Source: Malus domestica (lineage: Eukaryota > Streptophyta > Magnoliopsida > Rosales > Rosaceae). Taken from it: a stretch of 64,000 bases of DNA. Numbering within the stretch: the first letter of the stretch is position 1; each line of letters starts with the position of its first letter. Location: positions 21,115,001 to 21,179,000 of the forward strand of contig NC_091674.1 in NCBI RefSeq assembly GCF_042453785.1, read 5' to 3'. Under the pieces are notes generated by a model. It saw nothing but the letters and a program-made list of their open reading frames with translations. It was not told the DNA's origin and searched no databases. Position numbers and translations under genes: made by a program. Positions 55,161 through 64,000 of this stretch are shown in pieces.

Positions 55161-55440
55161 AACAAAACCGTGAGGGAATTGTAAGCCCAAAGCGGACAAT
55201 ATCATGCGACGGTGGTAGAGCAGGCCCGGGATGTGGTAGACCCGGGCCAGGATGTGACAGTGCATGTAGAAAATGTAAGGTGTGTATTGAGAATGTAAGG
55301 TGTGAGGATATTATGTATAAGTATGTGGGGTGTATTAAGATACTTTTTCATTGAATAAGCAAATGTAGAGTGTATTTAGTATGTGAGGTTTATTCTTCAA
55401 TTTGTGGGAAGTTAATATAATAAGCTAATTAAAAATTATT

Positions 55441-56960
55441 ATATTATTATATCCATATATATCTATCTCTAGTCTTTATGTTGGTATGCGAATCTTTTTC
55501 TCTTTGTATCTCTCTCCTCTCTCCGTTGATGAGAGAGAGTGAGTGGGACATGATAAAAGGTAGATCGGAGACTTGGAGGGTCGGACTCTCGGAGCGTGGG
55601 CAACGGATGGGAAATTAAGATTGGTCCGGCCCAATTTGGCCCAATTTTACTCGGTTGGTTTGCGAGAAAAACAATAACGTAGGCCTGTGATGCGTCGGTA
55701 ATTTCATTTTGTTCAGAACAAACAAATGATGTAGTAGTACATACGCTTAATTTCACAATAAGGTAGCAATAATGTGATTCAAAATCATTTTTTACAAGAA
55801 TTGAATCTAAGAATTAAATTTGCCTTATAAATAAAGAAGAATATCACTATACCGTAGTACTTAGTGAAAACAATAAATACTATTAAAAACATGTTATATC
55901 TACAATGTTCCTAATTTGAATAGAGTAAATCTATAATTTGATAAAGATCTATTTTCTATCACTTTTGTGGACTAAATTTTGATAAACATTTACTATAATT
56001 ATCTTATTAAAGCATTAATCTATAGATTTAGTCGCGATGTTGCGTTGGTTGTTCACCTGTATAGACTGATTGACCGACTAATTATATATCATACTGCTTA
56101 GTGCAACCTCTTTTGATAGGAGTTACAATATTTACATGTATTTAATACAATCATCATCTCGACGGTCATATGGTGATTGAATTAAACACATACATTCACA
56201 TGAATTATAATTGACCATCAGATAATAAGTATATTAAATACATGTAAATATTATAGTCAACCCCCCATTTTGATTATATTTTTTCCTCAAAATTTTGATC
56301 ACATCTTATCGTGGTTGTTTCTTCTAGAGTATAGAATAACCCTATGAATTATAGCTTAGTTTTTGAATTTTAACTCAAATCTTTATCTTTGTCAATCAAC
56401 TGGCACTACCAAATATTCTTTGTAAATTGATATTTTGGTCGTCTACATCAGTATCACTATGAAAGGCTGGACATTAACGTGCAAATAAGAGAAAGAACAA
56501 AAGAATACAAATGATCGAACTTCCCCTGCCCTTAATGTAAAAATATCGATGCACTAAAAAAAATACAAATGGACAACCAACTTGATAGATGATAGAACTT
56601 TAATCTTATAATTATGACCTTATTCCCTGGCTTTATACTCTTCCCACAATCACTATGATCTGCATAATTGAGATGTTTCATCATAACATGCCTCTTAAAA
56701 GTGATTTACTTCCATAAGCATATGCAAAAGTCAAAAAGACAAGTTGTGATTATTATTATAATTAAGTGGGATTATTGAAGATGGAATTAGCTCACATGGC
56801 ACACAATTTACAAATACAAATTAGATGTGGGATTTTAATTATATATTGGTGCACATTTTGCAGAGACAATGGGGGAGACAAAAGCACTCAAGTGTTGCCG
56901 GACCACATGCCTCGGCTTATTTCTTAAAGTATCAACACATGAAGCATGGGATACTCTGGT
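55441..56960. other. No gene recognised
   Basis: AT-rich intergenic sequence. The frames at 55469-55756 and 56825-57040 show no family motif. No element ends were found. Confidence 0.4.
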
Positions 56961-56992
56961 GTTTCCTAATTTACTTGAGTAAATTAGGAAAC
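56961..56992. repeat. Near-perfect 32-bp palindrome
   Basis: GTTTCCTAATTTACT pairs with AGTAAATTAGGAAAC around a 2-base centre, a 15-bp stem. Isolated from the MITEs on either side. Confidence 0.85.
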
Positions 56993-57158
56993 TCCATTGT
57001 AAAGGAGATGAATTTGGTGATCTTTTGGGTTCTTTCTTGAAGATCTGGAACGTGAGTCTTTTGGTTAGAGGCGAATTAGGAGTTTTTGTTGCAATCCAAA
57101 TGAAGTCGGAAGGGATAGAGGAAGAAGAAAGTTTCAAAACAAATGATGTTTATACATT

Positions 57159-57291
57159 GGAGTAGGATTCTCTCCTATCTTTTTTCCCTTCCCTTCCCTC
57201 ATCTCCTATTTGAACAGTCACGGTTAAAATAGATAATGTGAGAAGAGGGGACGGAAGGGGATGAAAAAAGGAGGGGAGAGAATCCTAGTCC
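57159..57291. mobile_element. Mutator-like MITE (133 bp)
   Basis: Inverted ends GGAGTAGGATTCTCTCC and (inverted) GGACTAGGATTCTCTCC, with perfect 9-bp duplications TTATACATT at 57150-57158 and 57292-57300. Confidence 0.9.
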
Positions 57292-57764
57292 TTATACATT
57301 TGCCTATGGACCTTGAATTAATCTCACGATCCGCTCACAAACTTTTTTCAATTTGTATTTATAATTTCTCGTATGGCTTTGGTATTTATTACTTGCTTTG
57401 TATAGTAGCGAAATGTTAAGAGCAAATCATATCATTTATTATTTGCTGTCTATTTTGAGCGTGTGGAGTGTATTTGTGGGCTTAAGACCGGCTGAACTAA
57501 ATTATACAATCAATTACTTTAATGTCATGCTTGGACCGTCTCTAACCAAAGAGTGGAAAAAAAAAATCAAATATTGGAGAAATTCTATATATATATTTTT
57601 TTGGAAACTAGGAGAAATTCTATAGTTTAGTTGCTGGATCATGTAATTCCTACGCCCCAGACACAAACATAACCACCCTACCCCACCAACATACTTTGAG
57701 ACCCACACTCTACCAATGTTTTGACCTCACCCTCTCTCGCACATCCCCCACTTCACCCCAGGAG

Positions 57765-57955
57765 ACGGGTCATTTCCGAATTCTTTCCACCTAATATTTT
57801 TTATCAAACAATTTGGGTTTTTGAAATTTGATTCAACGGCTAAAGTTATTATAACTTTTAAAATGGGCCAGTGTTTTTAGTCGTTGAATTAAATTTTAAG
57901 GACCCAGATTGTTTGATGAGGAGGATTAGGTGGAAGGGATCCGGAGATGATCCCA
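57765..57955. mobile_element. Palindromic MITE, target duplication not found
   Basis: The left end GGGTCATTTCCGAATTC is mirrored by the right end GGGATCATCTCCGGATCC (inverted), with inner pairs 'ttccacctaat' / 'attaggtggaa' and 'atcaaacaattt' / 'gattgtttgat'. About 190 bp. Confidence 0.7.
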
Positions 57956-58149
57956 TTCCGCCACTCCCCCCCCCCGGGGGCACTGAAAAATGCCTCCAGA
58001 TTTTGTGTCCAAATCATCTCCAAGGGATGTTTTAATATTTTTTTTTTCAATTTGTTTCAGCCCTCAAACGATATAGAAAAACACTTTACAGAAATTAACA
58101 CCAAAATTGATAACCACCATACTAAATAACCAATTACACCCAACACCTA

Positions 58150-58360
58150 ATTTATTAATTAAATTAAATATTTTTAATATTTGCAATTCGGTTCGATTTC
58201 GTTTTGGTTCTAGATGTTAAGAACCTAAACCAAACTGTTAGTTTAGCTTTAGGTTTGGTCTCAAACCGAAATTGTTTTAATTTGCAAAAATCGAAACATT
58301 TGATGGGATCCGAATTAAGCTGTATTTCAATTTCAGTTTTCGATCCCAAGTGCTTTCCTA
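58150..58360. mobile_element. hAT-like remnant
   Basis: 'ttcggttcgatttcg' motifs and their inverse ('ctcaaaccgaaattg') resemble the subterminal repeats of the hAT element at 32066-33737. No clear ends. Confidence 0.35.
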
Positions 58361-58879
58361 AGAGATAGTTTTAGTTACAAGCTCACGATATTAAACTCTT
58401 CTTATGACCTTGGTATTAGTCTTTGCTACTTTGTAATGACAATTGAGTACATGTGTCCTTTACAACATGAATATATATAATTTTGAAATCCTAAAGCTTT
58501 ATTATAATCTTGAAAAGAAAATCAACCATATATATAACTACAAATACACTAAAAATATCTTGTGGGAACCAGAGACACTTCTGTGAAATTCTAAGGGATT
58601 TTATAATTTACTAGTCCCTTAGCACATGCCTACGTGTGTGCTAATTGGTTTTTTATTTATTATGTTTATGTATTAGTATTTTTTTTGTCAAATATATTAG
58701 TATTAATTTTATCAAGTAACTACGCACGTAGTGGGTGCTTTGTTTGTAATCTTTAAAATGATGTGGTTTACCATTTTACCCTTATTAATTAAATTGTTTT
58801 GTTTTGAAATTCTTAATTAGGTAGGGACATTTCTTGTCATTTTGAATTTTTCACTTTTTTTGCCTTCTCACTTTATATA
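58361..58879. other. No gene recognised
   Basis: AT-rich intergenic sequence. Nothing supported. Confidence 0.4.
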
Positions 58880-59184
58880 CTAGCATATGGGCACACACAA
58901 AGTGTGAGAAATTTTTTTTTTTTTTTTTTTTTTTTGAAATAGAAGGAGAGATGAAAAGAGTAATAGAAAATGTGGGAGTGGGAAGTCTTTATTTATTTAT
59001 TTAATTAGAGATATATTATAATTACATGTAGGTGAGATTTTGAAAAAAAAAAACAACAAAATTTGGTTTTGTGAAATTATATTTCTGCCCCATATTTCTT
59101 ATTCATGTTTTGTTTTAATTAGACGATTAAACTGGTAGTTTTATAAAATTTTGATTGACAATGAGTGTTTTATTAATTAGTAGA
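58880..59184 (-). mobile_element. Small non-autonomous Helitron, copy 3
   Basis: On the minus strand it starts TCTACTAATTAATAAAAC and ends ATGCTAG before a T, with a CACAC/GTGTG stem just before the end. A long A/T run at 58912-58935 lies inside. About 305 bp. Confidence 0.78.
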
Positions 59185-59705
59185 AATATAGATGAGATTT
59201 AGTTTGTCAAAGCAAGTTTCGAGTGACCAAGGGTCCAGATTTCACAATGACCAAACTCGTGATCAACTAAGGGCCCCGCTAGTAGTTATTGGTGGTACCC
59301 ATTCTGAATCATCAAGTCGGGCAAGGGAGATTCCGAGACAACCACCCCACTCCCTTTACTATCAATATCCATGAGTTTCTTTGAATTATATTTTAGACAG
59401 TAGTTCCAACTTCCGATAAGAAACCTTTTGATTCATGTTTAAGCCGAGTAGCGCAGACTTGTAATTAAACAGCGTAAAAAATTACTTGTAATTAAAAGTG
59501 TTCTAGTATGCGCACAATCTTCTAGTGTATGTAGTCTCATTGAGCACATCATAAACTCTTAGGAATAGTAGTGTTTTAGTATGCACACAACCGTTTGGTG
59601 TACGTGGCTGCACTAAACACGTCATAAATTATTTAGATTAATAAGGCACATCACTCGCTATAGTTGAGTAGGATTATATATTTGAACATAAAGCATTCTA
59701 TTGTT
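59185..59705. other. No gene recognised
   Basis: It contains a GC-richer stretch at 59215-59370 without recognised motifs and a repeated 'ttctagtgtatgtagtctc' / 'tttggtgtacgtggctgc' pair (about 59505-59625), a diverged direct repeat. Confidence 0.35.
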
Positions 59706-60190
59706 CTTGGCAAGGTTCTAACAGAATTAAGCGCTAGTCGAGCGAACGGCTAGAGCCTAACGTCTAGAAGGCTAGGCAAGGCCTAGCATACTAGGCAAAT
59801 AAGTAAATTTATTATATATTATATAAATAAGTGTCTGATTGTATTTTATTATATATTGTATAAATAAGTGTATGTTGTACTTAAAATATATAGTTTTATT
59901 GCGATACATAAACTACAAAAATATAATGGCATATAAATTATAAAGTATTAGAACATAATGAAAACATAAGGAACAAACATATAATGTGTGTTCATGTAAG
60001 TATTCAACAAGTCTCTTCCAAGTTATTAAAAAAAATTAAAAAAATGAAAGTTATAAGTTTTCTGTCTAAGCGAGAGATGAAACCTAGTCGGGTGCCTGAG
60101 TAGGTTTAAGCACATGTTCTTAATTTTCAAACATCAAAAGATTAATCGGGATGGTGACCATCCGATTGCGCCTAAATGAGAATTTTTAGA
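59706..60190. repeat. Dispersed-repeat-like segment rich in 'ctag' motifs
   Basis: The left side is full of 'gctag..cctag' repeats ('gcgctagtcgagcg', 'aaggctaggcaaggcctagc') and the right side has 'cctagtcgggtgcctgag'. It looks like the two ends of an old transposon around an AT-rich core; the superfamily cannot be assigned. Confidence 0.4.
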
Positions 60191-61480
60191 ATAGTGTTTC
60201 TTGGTCATTAAAGTGTTTGCGAAATGAACAAGTGATAATAATTTTTTTCTTTCTTCATACAATATGAGTCAAACTATGAGATCGATCATTCTGAATTCGT
60301 TCATTGACGAATATAAATATAGTTGAATTTATATCTAATAAGAAGTTAATTTGTGAATGATTACATGTATTAAGAGTTTATTTTAAAACACAAGTAGCTG
60401 CGTTTTGAGAGAAATATGATTAACTAGCCAAAAAATATTGCTTGAAAATATTATTTCTTGTGATTAATCATGATGGTAGGGAAAGTGTGGCTTTAAAAAG
60501 GGAAAAAGAGAGATCTTGTGAGACAAGAAAGAACCAAAGTTTGGTGCGGTCAGTGTGGTGGGAATTTGGATAATATTGATAGCCCCAAAACTAAAGCCAT
60601 TGATTCCGAACCGTTATCATCACGACCCCATTTCTTTGGGAAGATTTTACACGTTAGGTTTCTTAGTGCAAGTCTTCCTTGACTTTTTTTAGAAACTCTA
60701 GATTCTTCCTTATATTCATTTCCCGTCGTATGGATTCGATTTTAATGAGGCAAAATGAGAAACACACTCTTTTTAGTCTAATTTGATAGTTATTTTTGTT
60801 TATTCAATCTGATAGTTTGAATCTCTGAGAAACTAACAAGAGTGTGTGGAAATCACAAGCAACGAAGGTTGGTTGAGTATGTAAAGATCGTTTTTTTCGC
60901 TAGACCAAAGTCTAAATTCAAGTTCCACAGACGACAATCCCTCTTGGTGGGGATCTTAAAAAAAAAAAAAAAAAAAGCTAAGATCCCCTCTCTAATTCCT
61001 CAAAGTGGCTTGTGATATGTCCAGGATCGGGGGATGGGGTGACCTCCCCTCCCGCTAAACTTTTCTCAACCAAAAAAAAAGAAAGAAAGAAAAAGAAATT
61101 ACATCCCTATATATAGACGAGCTGTGGACCCATACGTCGACAATTTTGAATTCCTTCCCGCTCAACAAGTTATGACTTGAATGGTACATGTGTTGGATGC
61201 TATGAGCTTTGGTAGAGCAAGAAATACCCTCAGAATACCCGAACTATTTATAAAAACGTGTGACAAAAACATAAAAATGCTCATATATTCAAAGGAACTT
61301 CATTTGGTTTCAATCGAAGCTTCTAGCTTCTTCAATATGTCCTTCATATTAGTTTTTCAAAATGCACTTGATTTACAAAATCGCTCACTAGCACAAGTGC
61401 TTTCTCCATAAGCATTTTCAAGTGGGAACCAAAGGTTGCCAAGAACAAATTGAGAGGATTGAAAACACAACCAAGGGCAG
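60191..61480. other. No gene recognised
   Basis: AT-rich, with an A run at 60959-60976. The frame at 61181-61411 has no family motif. Confidence 0.4.
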
Positions 61481-61484
61481 TTGG

Positions 61485-61574
61485 ACCTTCAAATTAGTCC
61501 ATGCAAATATCAAGACAGCCCAACGACTTGTTGGCCCTTCAAATTAGTCCATGCAAATATCAAGACAGCCCAAA
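61485..61574. repeat. Direct repeat, two copies of about 38 bp
   Basis: 'ccttcaaattagtccatg' and the following 'caaatatcaagacagccca' occur at about 61485-61522 and 61537-61574, just upstream of the leader of the small membrane protein gene. Confidence 0.85.
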
Positions 61575-61589
61575 ATCCATATTTTAACT

Positions 61590-61748
61590 TGATCCGGAAC
61601 CTTCGTTGCTGACGCTCTCTCTCTCTCTCTCTCAGAAAATCCCTCTACACCTTCGCCGCCACCACGCACCGCCGTCTCTGTTTCCCGCGAAGCCACCCGC
61701 CCAGGAGCAGCTCCAAGTTTCCCACTTCACCGCCCGAACTTCTCTTCG
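61590..61748 (+). promoter_or_regulatory. Leader exon of the small membrane protein gene
   Basis: A GC-rich stretch with a (CT)n run (61613-61634) and no ATG-started frame of note ends at TTCG|GTAATC. An acceptor near 62302 (TTGCAAG or the ACTAG before it) would join it to the coding exon, giving a roughly 550-bp leader intron. Confidence 0.5.
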
Positions 61749-62323
61749 GTAATCTCCAGCCACTATCATATTTAATTTCTGTTTTTATATTCACAATTGA
61801 TTTTCTGAATCCAATTTTGCATTGTAGTGCTGATTTATGGCGTTTTTGTGATTTGATTCAGATTAAGATTGTATTAAGATAATAATATTAATTACTCAGC
61901 GGCCATGGCTACTGACCCAGTTGAGATGAGGCTTTTGCTTCCCTGTTTGAATAGTTGGGAAGCTAATTTAAGTTTCAAAATTTTGAATTATTGATTTGAA
62001 TATTTGATGTTGCTTGAATTGAACTAATGTTCCGATGAACTCTGGACTTTGATTTTAATTAATCCTCACTTGGGTTTTATTTCCTGAGCTTTTTCGGCAA
62101 TAAATATGACGAATTTTCTACATAGTCGTATCATTTTGTAAGATAGTGTTCATGGCACACGAGAAGATAGCGATAATCGCAATGTTCTGCGAATGAATAT
62201 CCATCCTTTTGCTTAAGTTAGCTAAAACTTTGGTTTTATGTTTGAACTGCATTTACTGGATTGAATGCGGAATAATTTATTTCATCGTCGCGGAACTAGG
62301 TTTTGCAAGAAGCAGAAAGAAGT

Positions 62324-63362
62324 ATGGCTTTGACAAACTTCATACTGACAGTCGCTGGTGTAGGCGCGGTGATTCTTATGCTGAGGGGTGATGTGCGACA
62401 ATCAGCTACCATCTTCAAGCGCAATGTCAAACATATTCGCACATGGCTCGAGGAAGAATCCCCCAAGTAATCCTCTTCTCCTTCTTTTGTCGTTTTGTTT
62501 TTCTGTAAAATATGTTCACTATGAAATTGTTTATATGTTTGCAAGTTGGGGCTCAATTTTGTCAAAATTTTAATTTGGCAGTTCATTTGAATTCTATATG
62601 TTTCTTGAAAATGGTTCTGTACTGTGCTAGTGTCACTCTTAACATGGATTAGAGTTAACGTTCCGCAGATTGCTACATGCTTTATATTCAGATTGGGTGA
62701 AGATTTCTGATGTTATCATGAACCGTTTTCATTGTTTTGTCTTGATGTTGGAAAAGAGGAAGGTTTAGTAAGTTAGCAAGTAATGGTGTGAAATTGGTTT
62801 CTTGTGTGAGAGATGTTAGTTTGATGTGGGTTTGAAGGGTTTAATTTTCAAATCCTTAGCTGTACTGTATTACCTAAACGAGTAGGCATGCCTTTTCTCT
62901 TTTATCTTAGCTTTTCGGTTTTACCCTAGTCTTGATTCTTTGGTTGGAGTAGGGCATTAGTTTCTATATTTTGGAATCAGCCCTCAAATAGAAGGGCAGC
63001 TCGTAAGAGACTTTCATTATTGTATTACTTGGTTCTATTCTTCGCGTCCATAGTTTTTAAGATAAACCAAGATTGATTTGTTATCAAACAGTGGTGCGGT
63101 GTACAAAATTTTGTCCAGCCAAACCTGGACGGTGGACATTGATTATTGTGTAAGATACCATTTCAGTGTGATCTCGAGGAATCGATGAATTGTGACATGT
63201 CGTTTTATGTTTATTTGGAAACAATTTACTCTGCTTTCATATATTTTTTGTTAGTGGTCTTGCATCTTAATACAACTTAATGGATTCTCTCTTAGAATCA
63301 CCAAGGAACTGGAATCAAAGGTTCCACCGAAGGATATTCCAAAGGACAAGGAAAAGCACTAG
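62324..63362 (+). CDS. Small single-pass membrane protein, 69 aa, conserved type
   Basis: Two coding exons, 62324-62466 and 63296-63362 (TAG), joined in phase. The protein starts MALTNFILTVAGVGAVILML, a hydrophobic N-terminal segment (about 5-20), then an amphipathic part with RNVKHIRTWLEEES and a charged tail (KVPPKDIPKDKEKH). I recall similar short plant proteins without a settled function. A single N-terminal membrane anchor with a basic flank would suit a mitochondrial or ER membrane, but this is a guess. No frame breaks. Confidence 0.75.
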
Positions 63363-64000
63363 TGTTGATATGAGCTTCTTGTGTTGTTCACAACAGTTTA
63401 CTACTCGTTTATTTCTCTCTTCTAAGGAAAAGTTCATTATATGATGGCATTTCTTTAGGAATAAGACTTGACCTGGATTTTCTGTTCATAAAATGTCTTA
63501 TCTTGTTTATCGTAGTTGATTTTTGGTCTTTAGATATGCATATATGTAACTATTAACCGCGAAGAAAGCTATCGCCTGTTAATTGGAGGTTTCTTGTTCT
63601 TATGAGTGTAATTTTGTAGCTAGTAATGCTCGTAGTTGTTGTACCACGGAATATCCACTGCGTAAGATCATCAAACCTTGTCAAGTTTTGTGTTGTTTTA
63701 CTCCGATCTTTTACCTAATTTTCAGCTGTGAACGTTGTACGCTTGGCAGAATTGAACCTATTCTTGCATTTCTGTTTAAAATTCATTCAAACAAATTTAC
63801 ACCTAAAAGTTTCTCAACTTCTAGTCACCAGCAGATATTACCAGAGTGAGATGACATGCATTATATGCTCGTTTGAAAATGCAAGCACGAGTTTGAAAAC
63901 GTAAGTCTGGTAAGAAAACATTACAACGTAACATTCTTTGATATTATAGTGATTGGAAAGATCTTATAATGGATTTGTTAAGATCAGTCGGACACGCGCT
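63363..64000. other. 3' flank of the small membrane protein gene
   Basis: Probable 3' untranslated region followed by AT-rich sequence. No second gene was recognised; the frame at 63583-63849 has no motif. Confidence 0.4.

Larger units (their letters stand above)
52131..55259 (+). mobile_element. Cassandra TRIM, complete, with an LTR inserted in its 5' LTR
   Basis: TSD GTGCA at 52126-52130 and 55260-55264. 5' LTR = 52131-52264 plus 54757-54905 (283 bp without the insert); primer site TGGTATCAGAGC at 54909-54920; short internal region; purine tract AAGGGGGGTGG before 54976; 3' LTR = 54977-55259 (283 bp). Both LTRs start TGTAACATCCCACATCG and end GATGTGACA. Cassandra has no genes and carries a 5S rRNA-like Pol III region in its LTRs. 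Confidence 0.95.
50545..55440. mobile_element. Large palindromic (fold-back) element with nested insertions
   Basis: The left arm (about 50545-51540, without the Helitron) is the inverse of the right arm (about 51606-52130 continuing at 55265-55440). Matching pieces include 'cttattatattaa', 'acatgctaaatacacc', 'ttttctacatgcacccc', 'ggtaattttaggtgttta' and 'catcgatttcgtgtttcatt'. The centre is near 51575. Without the Helitron and Cassandra inserts it is about 1.4 kb. No coding region. Transcripts would fold into a very long hairpin. Outer ends are approximate and no target duplication was found. Confidence 0.8.

Noticed and set aside
54681-55265. Minus-strand frame of 194 codons
   Set aside because: It runs through the end of the solo LTR and both Cassandra LTRs, and its internal repeat is only the LTR repeat. 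Not a gene.
1-64000. CRISPR arrays, operons, bacterial or viral systems
   Set aside because: No spaced short repeats, no bacterial-type gene packing; spliced plant genes and plant transposons throughout.

Overview
This is plant nuclear DNA. It holds multi-exon genes with GT/AG introns, plant-only gene families, and a dense, nested load of LTR retrotransposons, TRIM/Cassandra, SINE, hAT, Mutator-like, PIF/Harbinger-like and Helitron sequence. The repeat types (Cassandra, an Au-like SINE, a short 'gaactttaacgaaaa' repeat, GGATCC-rich Mutator-like MITEs) suggest a woody Rosaceae genome of the apple/pear type. That assignment is inference, not a database match.

Layout. 1-6050: repeats, including a minus-strand Cassandra remnant, a decayed Ty3/gypsy (Athila-like) element that keeps only gag and protease, a solo LTR and a small non-autonomous Helitron. 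6054 to about 17100: the most unusual block. It has a Helitron-like 5' end, a broken RPA1-like gene of the kind carried by plant Helitrons, and then pieces of unrelated host genes still in exon/intron form: CKS1, a CCCH zinc-finger protein, a beta-amylase and unidentified exon-like pieces. I read it as a decayed Helitron that captured host gene fragments; its 3' end was not found. 17100-26000: SINE, tandem duplications, a lone exon resembling the mitochondrial glycoprotein (MAM33) family, a Mutator-like fold-back element split by a hAT element, and more hAT and MITE copies.

26190-28912 (+): an intact six-exon YSL metal-nicotianamine transporter, 662-664 aa. 35690-39890 carries a near-identical second copy of the same block. 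There the YSL is a pseudogene, broken by a frameshift, a 122-bp solo LTR in exon 5, a stop codon and another frameshift. Between the copies lies a truncated Ty1/copia element holding a solo LTR and a hAT element that itself holds a solo LTR. The duplicated block includes the 3' end of the next gene, so a broken piece of that gene's last exons follows the intact YSL.

39537-45198 (-): an intact 14-exon plant TPR gene, 526 aa, most like HLB1 of the trans-Golgi/early endosome. 46564-50263 (-): a TBC-domain Rab GTPase-activating protein with two candidate first exons that join exon 2 in the same phase, one of them encoding a glycine-rich stretch and a membrane segment. 50545-55440: a large palindromic element interrupted by a Helitron and by a complete Cassandra, whose 5' LTR is split by a 2.49-kb solo LTR. 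62324-63362 (+): a 69-aa single-pass membrane protein gene with a spliced leader.

The four intact genes do not form a pathway. HLB1 and the TBC protein both act in endomembrane traffic and lie next to each other on the same strand; nothing in the sequence shows that this neighbourhood matters. Exon boundaries were read by eye from reading frame, splice sites and phase. Terminal repeats and target-site duplications were read directly.
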